NCBI GenBank assembly: GCA_037783545.1
Contig: JBBELK010000572.1
Location: forward strand, 372,001-436,000
Source of the DNA: Henricia sp. BOLD:AAB3569
Lineage: Eukaryota; Echinodermata; Asteroidea; Spinulosida; Echinasteridae
Length of the DNA stretch: 64,000 nucleotides
Direction of reading: 5' to 3'
The position numbers were made by a program, and so were the translations under genes. Within the stretch, counting starts at the first letter, position 1. Each line of letters begins with the position of its first letter. The notes under the pieces were generated by a model. It saw nothing but the letters and a program-made list of their open reading frames with translations, was not told where the DNA came from and searched no databases. This document shows positions 32,523 to 43,631 of the stretch, piece after piece.

Positions 32523-32974
32523 CATATGACTGCACGTGTGAATTGACCAGCGGAATGCCAAGATGGCGGCCTTCCTACCTCCACATTTACACCCACTTGC
32601 CACCATACACGATTTGGATGGCTTTTCCACAGTTCAACTAAAGCCGTCTCGTACGATTTTGTGGGACGAGTTTGACTTATCGATATTTCACTGCAACTGT
32701 CACTGATCTTTGTCAAAATATTGGTAGTTTTTTGCAATGTACAATAGATCTGCGTGTAGCATGTTTTCCCTAGATGATGTCAGCAGATAAGATAAGAACT
32801 AAAGGGCGCCATATTCTGTCATCAGTTGAAGGCATTATAAGTCTTCGTGGTCATTAATCAAAGCAGTAGACCCTCAACACCCCCACATTTCCATATCGGT
32901 CTGACTGAAATCATTATGGTTAATTTTTCATACTCCATTTTCTACCTACCTGAAAGCAAATGTGTCAAACGTGT

Positions 32975-33416
32975 TGATCCTAAATAACTTTTCCAATCGA
33001 TTTAAACCAAACTTTCAGATCATGTAAACAAGGCCTGACAAATTGAGGGATTTCGACTTGGAGTCCTCCAATGTGGATACGTCGCTGGAGACGGTGGCGG
33101 AAAGCGCGTGCTGTAAAGCTTCTGAACGAATGCAGGATTACCCCTGCGATGTCTTTGCACAGCTCCTTGATCTTTTGCGCAACTCACCAAGAAGTTTAAA
33201 GGAATCTCTGGCATAGAAAATTTTCTTGACTTTGTAGCACGTCAATCAAGACTGGCAGATTCTGAAATTGTTTTTTGTTTTTTCGTATGGATTTTAAATC
33301 TCACCCTCTCGGGCAAAGCTCATGCAAGTCACTTAATAAAATTTATTGGTCCTTGTTTACATGATCTGAACGTTTGGTTTAAATCCATTGACAAATGACA
33401 AAGTTATTTGGGATTA
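32975..33416. mobile_element. TIR element, ~440 bp
   Basis: The left arm (GATCCTAAATAACTTTTCCA, ATTTAAACCAAAC.TTCAGATCA, TGTAAACAAGG) and the right arm mirror over ~85 bp with a few changes. The interior contains short frames on both strands without known domains. Target duplication not resolved. Confidence 0.78.
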
Positions 33417-33419
33417 AAA

Positions 33420-34150
33420 GTATAACATGTTCTTTTTTACACGAAGTACCTTTTTAAATTTGATTCATTTTTTTCCTTTGGGGAAGCTGTGTTAAACAAC
33501 CCCCAGTCCCATTTGATTTGATTTAAACCGTAACCGTGTGGCAATTTGCCCGACGCAATTAACAGTGGAGTTGAAACCACAGTTTTGGGTGTAAACTGTC
33601 AGAAAATGTAATCTCTCTAAAAGGAATTGAATGACTCAAATTGTTCCTTGGCACAAAATGTAACCTTTAGGCCTAAGTACGTTGAAAATCATGTAAACTA
33701 GTAAAGGAGATACTGAAAATACACCACAGAGTATTTGAGTCCCCACGCCATAATGTCTTCTCGCCTGGCGCTCATCACCTTAATTGCAACGTCTGTATAA
33801 CTACAAGCCTTTGGTAAAGACTACCTTGGTCAGGCCAAACCTAGACAGTTCATGTTCTAAATAACCCCAAAATGGGTGTCATATGAAGATCAAAACTTTA
33901 TGACATCCTCTGCCCGGATTTTAAAAGTAGGCGGTAAAGTTTAGTCTATCCAGGGAACAGGAACTTGGTATAGGCCTATGTGTTCTTAGGAATTTTACAT
34001 TATTTCCTGGGTAATGTGGCTCGTGGACGGAACTGCTGGCTTCCCTTAATATGAGAAAGACTTGCTTTGTTATTCTAGGGTTTAGTTTCCGAATGTGGTA
34101 TCCGTCACGGTGTGGTAATGGTGGAAATTCAAGACCCTTTGCACGGGCTA
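33420..34150. other. No gene seen
   Basis: Unique-looking. It is followed at 34165-34240 by a half-copy of the MITE family seen at 20794. Confidence 0.45.
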
Positions 34151-34538
34151 TAGTTGGCAATTCGTGGATCTATTGTCACATCATTTAAATATAAAAACCT
34201 CCCCTTGTTATGGCCGTCGCGGCAAAGAGTCCGTAGTAGAATTAATGTATCAATAATTATTAGCGATTGACAGTCAAACATTTCCCTAAAACCTCCAACA
34301 ATTTATCATGCATTCACACCGCATGTTTTTACCCCCTTGGGTACACATTGGCATGAAGAAGTTCAATTAAGCTAGTTATCCCGTATACTTTATGTAAACA
34401 CTTAGTCGCACTTAGTCACAATGTTTTGGTACTTGGGACTTGACTTGGATTTTATTAAAATGACTTGAACCTTGACGTGAGACTTGATCTTGGAAAGACT
34501 TAGTTTCTTCCGTAAAATACTTGGTACCTTCCGCTACA

Positions 34539-34783
34539 TACACTGCAATAACCGTGGTGTTAAATTAACAGCAGTGGTGTTGTCCTATATAAATACCAAG
34601 CCTGGTGTTAAGTTTTAACACCACAAGTATTAGTTTTAACACCTAGGGTGTTAACAATAATGCATTTATTCCAAGAGTGGAATTACAACTAACACCTATG
34701 GTGTTAAATGTTAACACCAGTCTCGGTATCTATATAAGACAACACCACTGGTGCTAATTTAACACCACGGTTTGTGCACTGTA
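34539..34783. mobile_element. Palindromic MITE rich in GGTGTTAA
   Basis: Arms of ~100 bp: TACACTGCAATAACCGTGGT, GTTAAATTAACAGCAGTGGT, GTTGTCCTATATAAATACC on the left mirror the right to CGTGGT...GTGCACTGTA. Almost the whole element folds back. TA at both tips and CACTG-type ends fit a Tc1/mariner-type MITE. It lies inside a low-complexity ACTTGGGACTTGA region (34430-34960) that it appears to interrupt. Confidence 0.85.
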
Positions 34784-34789
34784 CCCTGC

Positions 34790-35900
34790 GCCAAAGAGAA
34801 AACTAAATGCTAAAATATTATTAGGTAAACTTATTGGCAAAGGTGTATGTGAACCTGTGGTTTAATTTGGATGTTATTCCGATTTGTTACATTGCAATGA
34901 CTTGGAACCTGTTGCTAAAGACTTGGGATTTTGAATTGAGATTTGACGCAAGGGACTTGCCATACAACTTAAATCATATCGTGATGCATGAAAGGGTGTA
35001 CCAGACAGGGGGCGGGAGGTGTCCGGCAAAGCGGAAACGTTGGACTCGGTTCACCGATATCTAGGTTCATCAGTGGGTAATTTTTGACACTAAATTTGCA
35101 GTGAAAAGGAACTTTTAAATTATAGCAGAGTTATTCTTGCGGTTAATGAATATGGTTGCAGTTGTACAGTCAACCCCTCGTTTTGATATATCACCCAATC
35201 GGTGTCCAACCCCTAACCGCTGAATCGCACCCTTGAGTATGACTCAGTTTCCGATTCAACCCTCTCATCGGCTCCTTAGGGAAATACTGTAGGCCTATGT
35301 TGCAGAATGATCAAACACTTTCAACAGTTTAAAGTTTGATTTAAAAGAACATGTGGCTACGTCTGCAATACCTCTTTAATTTGACCACATCCCACTCAAG
35401 AAAGCCACAAAGAAGATAGAGGAGTTTTAAGTAAACAGCCGCTTGGTCTGGACAATTAGCTGCCGTTTAAGAAAAATACGGGTACTGATATTTTATTATC
35501 TGTGGGTTGCAAAAAGATGCATGCATAATATATTATTGACAAATTCCATGGCTTTTTTAGGACAAAGAGTAATTTCGTTTTAGAAAAACTGTATTCAAAT
35601 TCATAGCCGGTTAACTGCATTTTCGTCTTGAAAATTCCCGACTATGCAATGCCACATTCCTTGTTCATTTTTGCCTTATTTTGTCGTTCATGTTCGTATT
35701 TGTCCCCAACCGTTCCATACGTTTGCATACTTTTGAAAAAGAGACAATTTCGTTGTAAGCAGTTGCCAAATGTACGGTATACAGTGAATAAAGCAATATC
35801 GTCATTTGGAAAACATTTTAAAATCAATGTAGGCCTACATGTATTTCATCACTTGCTTGAACTGTTATAGCCTTGCACTTTTGTATACATGTACACATTT
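34790..35900. other. No gene seen
   Basis: Low-complexity GACTTGG words to ~34960, then unique AT-rich DNA. ORFs 34834-35064 and 35628-35870 have no family signature. Confidence 0.5.
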
Positions 35901-35907
35901 TGGTTAA

Positions 35908-36350
35908 AGTTGCATTGCCCGTGTTTCGGTGAAAGGATTTAAAAAATTAATTTACACAAGCGAACGAATTTAGAAAGCTTACGTGTCTCTGTAACGAAAA
36001 ATATCAAAAACTTAAATTTCCGACGTCGGGAATTGGAGATACAAGCCTTTTTTCTTGAAACGTGCTTCACATGTTGTACATGTGCGCGTACGCTCATATG
36101 TACATAGTATGTGTACAATGTACACATGTACGCGCACATGTACATTTACGTCATAACCCTGTCGATTAATTGACCTGCCAGCCTTTTAATCATTTCTTGT
36201 TTTTAATCGACTGGCATTAATCCTTGACCGATTTTTACGTTCTTGGTATCAAATGAAAGCTGATAACTTTTTCTATTCTATAAAAATACCTATTTAACTT
36301 TAAAAAACAAATTTGACGGCCAAATCGGCCCAAACACGGGCAGTGCAACT
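35908..36350. mobile_element. TTAA-flanked TIR element
   Basis: TTAA (35904-35907) then AGTTGCATTGCCCGTGTTT; mirrored AAACACGGGCAGTGCAACT then TTAA (36351-36354). TIR 19 bp with one mismatch. TTAA duplication is typical of piggyBac-type transposition. The interior has no transposase but contains a strong palindrome. Confidence 0.82.
36075..36144. repeat. 17-bp perfect palindrome arms
   Basis: TGTACATGTGCGCGTAC (36075-36091) and GTACGCGCACATGTACA (36128-36144) with a 36-base loop itself rich in TGTACA words. Nested in the TTAA-flanked element. Confidence 0.95.
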
Positions 36351-36359
36351 TTAAAGAAG

Positions 36360-37155
36360 CTTGTTAAATGGGGAAAAAACAGGAATTTTAATTGCAATCT
36401 CCAATTTGGATGTGACAGCAAAACAAATTATTGTAATCACTGCAGTGCTTTATGGAACCGGAAAAATTCGGTGATTTTTGGCGATTTCCTTAAAAATATA
36501 AAAAGATTAAGAATGGTAATAAGACAAATATGACACGTGATATGCTATCACCCGTGAAGTATGTGGAGAGAAGTGGTCAAAAAGTGATCTGGTGAAGCAT
36601 TTTTATCAGCTACAAAATGCGTATATTAATTGGTCATATTAAACTCGACGCCAGGATTGCCTTTTTATGAAACACTGTAAAGCACTGGTTCTCAAAATAC
36701 AGCATTAGTAGGGAGAATGAGATGGACATAGAGCAGAACAATTCCACGGTTTGATGAAATAATCCCTAGTGAGATAGTTCTCGAGTGCTGATAAGGGGGA
36801 ACGAGACCCCGTCGAAGGGGAATGGCTAGAGAAAGTTTGAGAACCGGGGATGTAAAATGAAACATGTCTAGAATGTTAAACCGTCTCATGTTCATTCCAT
36901 GTGACAATCAAAGATGAAGACAAACATGTTTTTCTGTAGTTCCCGGGTCAGGCCCTGAGGATAATCATACTTGATCCATTTCCTGTTTTCTCACTTTATA
37001 AATGTACGTGTCAGACTCTAAATGGGCGTGAAGAGAACACTTTATCACACGAATTTGATAAAGCCCAGAGACTTTGCTGGACTCCACTTGATTGTTATTA
37101 ACTATCAGCATTTTATCACTCGCAAGCGTGAGGAAACCCATGAAGAATTAGAATT
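36360..37155. other. No gene seen
   Basis: Unique-looking AT-rich DNA without supported features. Confidence 0.45.
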
Positions 37156-37159
37156 AGAA

Positions 37160-37410
37160 ATGGCCAGAGACACCGGGGATGATCCCCCTTGCTCTTCACG
37201 AAAGAATGCTCTGGGATCTTTAGAGTGCGTTTCCATTACCTAACACACTGGACCAACGGCTTTACATCCCTTCCGAAGGATTGAGCAAGTGTGGTTGAGT
37301 GCCTTGCCCAAGGGCACAGGTACCGTAGCCGTGGGGAGGTTCGAACCTGCAACCCCAAGTTTTCACCTATGATTGCGAGTCAATGACCTAAACCGCTCGG
37401 CCACGGTACC
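37160..37410 (-). mobile_element. tRNA-derived SINE (family S2)
   Basis: On the minus strand the first ~95 bases resemble a class II (Ser/Leu-like) tRNA: GGTACCGTGGCCGAGCGG (A box), a long variable region, B box GGTTCGAACC, and ACGGTACC closing the acceptor stem. The body continues TGTGCCCTTGGGCAAGGCAC, GGAAGGGATGTAAAGCCGTT and AAAGATCCCAGAGCA. Not a working tRNA, as the anticodon stem is mismatched. Confidence 0.88.
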
Positions 37411-37431
37411 TCACAAATGTGGTGGGTGTTT

Positions 37432-37697
37432 TGTTGATCTTCGGCAACTAAGGCCCTTGATGCCATCAACTATATACGGTTTTAGCTTCAACTATACTTT
37501 ATTATCAACTTGAGATGACGACAAACGAGTTGCAGTTTTAGAAATGAGAGGAAAACCCCCAGAGAAATCTCATGGGGGAAACCCACACGGTCAAGTAGGG
37601 ACTGCAAACCCAATCCACATACACGCCCCGGATTCGAACCCGGGACGCCAGAGATGAGGAAAGGCGGGGAACGAACCACTACGCCAACCCGACCGCC
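37432..37697 (-). mobile_element. tRNA-derived SINE (family S1), copy 1
   Basis: The minus strand reads GGCGGTCGGGTTGGCGTAGT (A box), CCCGGGTTCGAATCCGGGGC (B box), then GTGTATGTGGATTGGGTTTG, GGTTTTCCTCTCATTTCTAA, ACTGCAACT and GCATCAAGGGCCTTAGTTGC. The same family is at 47052, 47842, 60044 and 62256. Confidence 0.92.
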
Positions 37698-37854
37698 TTT
37701 TAGTCTGGTCAATTTATGGGAAACGTTTGCCTAACCTAGAACTAATTGCAATATAATGCATTCCAACACTAGCTGATGTATACAAAATCACTCATTAACA
37801 TACTGAAAATCTAATATTTTCTAATGAGAGGAAAGGTAATTTTTTTTTTCACGC

Positions 37855-38026
37855 CAATAGACTACTAAAGTGTGACGTCGGTTGCCATGGTAATTGGGTC
37901 TAAACATTCGCTGGTAATCTCAAACGTCCATTGGTATAGCGCAGGGAAACAGTTCACTGGTTTTAGTGTAGACCCAAAAACCATGGCAACACACAAAGGG
38001 TGACGTTTTCACTTTAGTAGTCTATT
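37855..38026. mobile_element. MITE, family AATAGAC-CTAAAGTGTGACG, copy 2
   Basis: AATAGACTACTAAAGTGTGACG on the left mirrors TGACGTTTTCACTTTAGTAG then TCTATT on the right. Internal CCATGGTAATTGGGTCTAAAC mirrors GTGTAGACCCAAAAACCATGG, so most of the 172 bp folds back. Confidence 0.88.
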
Positions 38027-38029
38027 CGC

Positions 38030-39045
38030 GGTAAATTTTGTAAGTTTCTTAATCATTACATTGAGGGCGCTATTTCGTCTGTTACCTATCAGGAATCCGT
38101 GCACATTATGTAACAATCTTCGGGAAACACGACTACTCGTATCAGACGAAATATTTCCCGTCATCTGCTAAAGGTGGGGCATTATAAACGAAACAGACAT
38201 GTTTTTGTTTATAGTTAGTGGTCAAGCAACTGCCATACCTGTTATTCCTTCTTGTAAATTGGTTGTATAATAATTGTTAATTTTTGCTTGTGTGGATAAA
38301 ATAGCACAGTGGTGTATGGACAAATTATATAATATGGAGATGATATTAAGGTCCATGGCAAAAACAAAAAAAGAAAATATAGGCCCTATCTTAGATTTTT
38401 CACTTTAATTTGTTTGGTTAAAACACATGTATACTTCTTGTATTGTCAATGTGCTTATTACCAAAACAAATCAAAAAATTCGACCATCCTCACAGAAATA
38501 AGAGCGTTTTTCTTCAGCGAGCACCTGATTTAGACACTGCCGTCTGCTCGCAAGTGATCGTATTACTATGCATCCACTATTACGAAACATACAGACTGAG
38601 GAACGTTTCAAGACTAATTATTAATTCTTAATTTTTGTCTTAAAAAACTGCTTCATAAACACCTTTCAACTCAAAAGAAACAATTATATTTTCATATGTT
38701 GTTTATTAAATGTTGATTCAGGTTAGAATAATTACTATTGCAAATAGTTCTAGGTCAAATCGTAAATTGACTGGACTATTTCTGTCCAAGATGCTAATGC
38801 TGGAGTCTTATATATAGCCCACATTTCTAACACGCAAGGTGCTCAGGGTTGATAGCATGGTCATTGGTCTCTATTATAATATCATTCCTCAAACCTCAGC
38901 TCTCCCATACATCTCCGGCTGCCGGTTAAATAAAGCCCCTGCTCACCATTGGGAACCTCAAAAATACCTACATACCTACACGCAATATAAACACGATGCC
39001 GGTATAGTAAACGTCCTCTAAAATGGTTTTGTCTGAAGTGCTCTA
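38030..39045. other. No gene seen
   Basis: AT-rich unique DNA. ORFs 38443-38631 and 38839-39021 lack support. Confidence 0.45.
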
Positions 39046-39049
39046 GTCT

Positions 39050-39765
39050 TTGAGAAATTAGTAAGACAATTAATGTTCGTTTCATGAGACGAAAAACCAC
39101 TTCGCCCAAACACCACTTCGCCCGAATGCCACTTCGCCCAAAAAACACTTCGTGCACAGGCCGTGGTTCAGGACGAAATGGTTCGGGACGAAGTCGTTTT
39201 AGGTCAAAGTGACTGTAAAGCTTTTTTTTTACTGGTTTCTCAAAAGTTAGACGAAGTACGGAGCTGACTTTTACCCAGGTTGGTTTTAATCATGCATGTC
39301 TTCAATCGCACAGGGATTATAACGGTTTACCAATCATGTGTTTTGGAGTTTTCACGCACATCACATCCACTATACTGTTGCAGGTACCCATACTCCTGGG
39401 TGGAGAGAGGCAATTCATGTCAAAGTGTCTTGCCCAAAGGTACACGCACCACCTTCGAGCCGGAATTGAACACACAGCCACAGTCTTGGGTACAAGCCGC
39501 TAAACCGCTCTGCCATGGTGGTAATTTCGGTATTAAAGAATTTTACACCTGGAGGTGGTTTTAAAAATGTATGTGCACACACATTTTGTTTTACCATTCA
39601 CTAAACACAAAAACCATGCATGGATTTTGAAGGTTTTCTGAAGCATTGATGCATCTATGTTGCTGAAATTTATGCAGGATATAGGCCTATAGTTTACCAA
39701 TATTCTTCTTTAGATATTCAATTCTGCCATTCATCCAGGAATCTGTGGAAAGTTTCAACTTGCTA
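39050..39765 (+). repeat. Dispersed repeat C, copy 2, interrupted by a SINE
   Basis: Collinear with 16480-17230: the CCACTTCGCCC array and foldback (39095-39215), the tail to TTAATCATGCATGTCTTCAA (39310) and, after a SINE at 39382-39521, CTAAACACAAAAACCATGCATG (39599 on) and AGTTTACCAAT. The 16-kb copy carries a different insertion at the middle. Confidence 0.75.
39382..39521 (-). mobile_element. tRNA-derived SINE related to the 21-kb copy
   Basis: The minus strand starts CCACCATGGCAGAGCGGTTT (A box) with B-box-like GTTCAATTCC. It continues TACCTTTGGGCAAGACACTT and CCTCTCTCCACCCAGGAGTA. Shorter than the 21-kb copy (truncated 3'). Confidence 0.82.
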
Positions 39766-39837
39766 TTGAAGTGAACCATCGGTGCTCGGTCATCCATGAA
39801 GGTACTCTGAGTTTCCTTGTCATTGATTTTGTTTAAA

Positions 39838-39940
39838 GGACACGGTGATGAAATGTATAGTGGTTGCCGTTTTTTAATTCCTCAGTAATTACCAACATGT
39901 TAATCTCGCTTTCCTTCTTTTCTACAACACCCTGTATCAT
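39838..39940 (+). repeat. Dispersed repeat E, copy 2
   Basis: Aligns with 21048-21165 through GGTGATGAAATGTATAGTGG, TTGCCGTTTT and CTCAGTAATTACC. Confidence 0.6.
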
Positions 39941-39944
39941 GTTG

Positions 39945-41200
39945 GCTCATGTGAGCTCAAAAGGAAGGAAGCAAGATGAACTTCGTTTGCTTCGTGTGCA
40001 CCCCTTAAAAATGTGTGCACCCCAAGGCGCCACCTCAGGTCTCAGACGTTTCACCTATAGTTACGCCCCTGTGGAACATAAATGTTATTTCGTTGCGCAG
40101 TATTTAAAAAGCTACAGATGTCCTAATTATCGAAATGTGCCAAAGGTGCGACAGGGCCAATTGGCAGGGTCCTGATCGGTGGTACAAGACTTTGGGGACA
40201 TGCAATCTGAAACAAGGGCACACCGAAGGGAGCGTGGAAGCTGCCTCCCACATAAACATTGCAATGTTTCTTTATGCATACGAAAAAACTTGCGGACATT
40301 TGCTCAGGGAGCCCAAGGGTGGATTATTAAACCACATAATAAACTTGGGCAAAAAGTGTTTTTCTAAGTATGTGATTTTAAATGCGGTGTTTCACCCAAA
40401 ACTCCCTCCACATCGCTTTTTCTCAAAGCGACGCGCGGCCTTACGCGCGAAAGGGCTCAGTGTGAATCCACCCTGACAACTTGGTGAAATCACAGCTAAA
40501 ACAGGCACTCTCTCCCAATTTTCCTCATACTAAAAACGAATGATATGTACCTACCCAGATCGCACACCATTTAAAAGTGTAGATCATCATCTTTCATTTG
40601 CATATGTTTTCTCATTTCGTCACATACAAAGAAATAGGGCTTTTTCGATTGAAAAATGGGTGCTTGAAGTGCTGAAAATGGATTTTCCTGTGGAGCTCAA
40701 CACGAAATTGGACTGCTTTCTGGTGATCAGCGCATTAAATCGAATGGCAAAACCATAATATTATTACATATTGAAATAAAGCTGAAGATATTCTCTGCCA
40801 ACTTATATATAAAAAAAAATTCAGAGAAAAAGGTGCTTTTTTTAGATGGAATTTTAAGTTGCTTTCATTTCTTGCGCAAATTCGATGACCTCTTGGAGAT
40901 CATATACATTTATATTCGAGGAATGTAGCTTTGTTTTCTGACATTGTACATCGTAAAATCACATGCATTATTATCATTCAAGTATGATATTTAGGTTGTC
41001 AAAACGAAACATAAAATGGCGCAATTCTACATACAGTGTACCTTTCTTGTCCGAGTCATTGACTATTCATGTATCGTTGTGTATATATACACCCGATTTG
41101 ATTTCCCGGATATCTCATTGGTTGTATCCTGTGAGCGGCGTCTGTATGCTTTTGGAAATGGATACTGCGCTTTCTGTCCAAAATCACGTCAAAGTTGTTA
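39945..41200. other. No gene seen
   Basis: Ends of a short element may lie at 40060 (TTACGCCCCTG). ORFs of 60-113 codons between 39864 and 40760 overlap and lack domains. Confidence 0.45.
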
Positions 41201-41202
41201 AT

Positions 41203-41270
41203 GTGGTAGCACAGTATCCTAGCGCGTTGGACGTTAGAGCAAACGTCCGTGGTTCGACGCCTGAGGTCAC
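41203..41270 (+). mobile_element. tRNA-like SINE head
   Basis: TGGTAGCACAGTATCCTAGCGCG (A-box region), a GGACGTT...AACGTCC stem, and GTGGTTCGACGCC (B box) lie at tRNA spacing. The body after it merges into a MITE-like TTTCACAAAGAAATAATTTGCG. Confidence 0.6.
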
Positions 41271-41493
41271 TTTCACAAAGAAATAATTTGCGAATAGGTA
41301 ATCGCCACTTTTCGAAGGGTTCTGCCCAAAGATTGTAGAGCGTAGTGTAGCGGTTCTGTCCACAAATTGCGACGTGTACCCGTCGTATAAGTGTTTTGTG
41401 AGATGCAACCCATCGTAAACTTACGAAAGGTTCGGCGAGTTGCGATGGATTTGAATACTTACGACGCCTCGCAAGTCTTTGTGAAATAGACCC
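41266..41493. mobile_element. MITE related to 17587-17711
   Basis: The right end (TGCGATGGATTTGAATACTT, ACGACGCCTCGCAAGTCTTT, GTGAAATAGACCCC) matches the 17-kb family. The left part (GGTCACTTTCACAAAGAAATAATTTGCG) is a plausible diverged mirror. Confidence 0.6.
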
Positions 41494-41669
41494 CTGGCCA
41501 GTGCATTAGTGTTGTGCCCTTAGACAAGACACTTTGTCACGACAGTGCTAACAAAAAATAGAAATATGCAGAGAAGCGTTGAAAACATTGAAAAGATCCA
41601 ATCACATTAAACAACAACGTTAAGCTTAAGACATGCAGTTATCAAAACTGACCGATAATGTGTATTTGC

Positions 41670-41870
41670 TACAAATAGTACCCAAAATACTTTGCGCCAA
41701 ATCACTGAACTCTGTACGATAGACGGTGTACAACAGCAGATAGCTGTGCCTTGAAGCAACGCGTCACAAATATTACCCAAAATACTTTGCGCCCAATCGC
41801 TGAACTCTGTACTATAGACGGTGTACAACAGCAGATAGCTGCATGTGCCTTGAGGCAACGCGTCAGCCAC
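41670..41870 (+). repeat. Tandem duplication, ~95-bp unit, two copies
   Basis: The unit contains ACCCAAAATACTTTGCGCC, TCTGTAC.ATAGACGGTGTAC and AACAGCAGATAGCTG. The copies differ by a few substitutions and a CATG insertion. Frames through it are not a gene. Confidence 0.93.
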
Positions 41871-41915
41871 CTTACTCCAGGCAAGAAAATACTTTGCCTA
41901 AACTGCTCCCCAGTA

Positions 41916-42761
41916 CAGTGCGTATCAAAAAAAAGGTAATCCAAGTTTAGATGGTTACAATGCCAAGGTTATTTAGTTTGACAATTTTTGGTTGAGAAAT
42001 TCAAGAGGAAATCAGCTTTCTAATGATATCTTTAATATCCCATTGCGGTCACACGTGACTGAGTATACATGTACATTGTTATTGAAAATTGCAGGTTCAA
42101 ATCGCATTTTTCCAAGTTTGGGTAATCGCTGTCCAAAATCGTTGAGGGAACTCTTTGATTAACGTGTCATCGCTGTAAACCATGAGGTGGAATGGCCGCC
42201 AAGATCACCTGACCACACGCCATGTGATTATTTCTTTTAGGGACATTTAAAAAACAAAGTGTTTGCAACTTCTGCCTAGCATGATCTCTACGAATTGCGA
42301 TTGCGGGACCGAATTCAAAATGAAGCGGATGCTTTACGCAATGATCCGGCTATGGTGAGACGAGCAGTGGGGGACATGCTCCATCGCTGTCGGCCTTGTG
42401 TCCAAAGGGAAGGTGGACATGTTGAAGGCGTGGGTGCATAGAAGCAAGGTAATAAGACATCCTTCTTGAATAATTGCCAGTCATTCAAGAAGAAAACCTG
42501 GCTTACCATATGACTTTCATCGATCATCTTGACCTGCACCGATTATCTAAATTTGGAAATGTGATTTGAGCTTGCCATTTTCAATAAATTATAACAAAGT
42601 ACTCAGTCATGTGTGACCGCTATAGGATACTAAAGATATCAACGGAAAGCTTAAGATTTGCTCTTTATTTGTCAATCACATATAAATTGACAAAATAAAA
42701 TAACATTGGCGTTTTAACACCCTGAACTTCGATTACCGGGTACCTTTTTTTATACGCATTG
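41916..42761 (+). mobile_element. Tc1/mariner-type element with ~210-bp TIRs
   Basis: The left end CAGTGCGTATCAAAAAAAAG and the mirrored right end CTTTTTTTATACGCATTG are followed inward by ~210 bp of inverted similarity (TTGACAATTT, GATATCTTTA.TATCC, CGGTCACACGTGACTGAGTA, TTATTGAAAAT). TA borders both ends (41914-41915, 42762-42763). Inside is the end of a transposase gene, so the copy is internally deleted. Confidence 0.88.
42184..42441 (+). pseudogene. Mariner-family transposase C-terminal remnant
   Basis: One frame reads EVEWPPRSPDHTPCDYFF, stop, GHLKNKVFATSA, stop, then HDLYELRLRDRIQNEADALR and HRCRPCVQREGGHVEG to a final TAG. WPPRSPDLTPCDFF(LW)G is the well-known block around the last catalytic residue of IS630/Tc1/mariner DDE transposases. 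Two in-frame stops and loss of the N-terminal DNA-binding part and the first two catalytic residues make it non-functional. It lies within the TIRs at 41916-42761. Confidence 0.9.
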
Positions 42762-42764
42762 TAG

Positions 42765-43628
42765 TATAACCAGTCCAGGCAAGGCAAGGCGTTGTCTTGC
42801 ATGCAGGAGTATAGGAAAGCACACGGTTGCTTCCTGACTGATATCTGCTATAGTCGAACACGATGATTCAAATAAATGCCAAATTGCCATTTATTTTGGA
42901 AGACCCAGATGAAGACAAAAACCTACATCTTTAACTTTCGTGGCGAGATAAAACTTTTGAAGTGACCAAGATTCGAGCCCGAGTTCTAAGACCTCCTCAT
43001 GAGGTGACAGGTGCTGAAAGAATTTCGTGTTCACGTTTGCGTTTTACGTGCATCTAAACCTCCCTAATAGTACATTTTTTACTCCCGTGATTTTTGCATG
43101 TGAGATGGATGAACTAATCCCTTTCGCGTGATCTACTTTTAACCAATCACTGAACGAAAATCAATGTATGAGGCACATAATACCAACAAATATTTCGGTC
43201 TGCGCTGCTATAGGTTTTGCATACGTAGGAGTTCCTATATTCATGGGTCACTGTGAATGACACCCACGTAGCGTCACGTTAATTTGGAGCCGCTGACTCC
43301 AGTTTGTGCAATCCCTATTGTTTAACCTTTGATATTCATTACTATTCAGTCATGCGAAACACCTCCTTCGCTAATGCCATCTGGTAGTCGGAACATGTGC
43401 ATGCCTAAATGTACAGCCCACAATTTGTTTATTGCAATTTGTGGATTTCATGCTTCGGAGATGACATATGTTGAACATCCGTTTTCGCACAGTGCGTGAA
43501 CTTGGGTTTGAGGCGCTGTTTTAATTACTTTGGTAAATGCATATATCATTCGTCACTTTTGAAGGAATGGCAAATGAGGTCAGTTCCCCATCACCAACTT
43601 TTGTAATTTAATAATGTGAAAATGTAGT
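42765..43628. other. No gene seen
   Basis: Unique-looking DNA, no supported ORF. Confidence 0.45.
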
Positions 43629-43631
43629 AAC

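Noticed and set aside
32159..32641. 160-codon ORF with a long proline run
   Set aside because: The proline run is the poly-C core of a foldback element.
33020..33214. 64-codon minus ORF inside the 33-kb TIR element as a transposase fragment
   Set aside because: No DDE or DNA-binding motif; plus-strand frames are equally unconvincing.
37160..37410. Possible functional class II tRNA gene (minus strand)
   Set aside because: A and B boxes and an 8-bp acceptor match are present, but the anticodon stem is mismatched and the sequence continues as a SINE body repeated at 29.8 kb.
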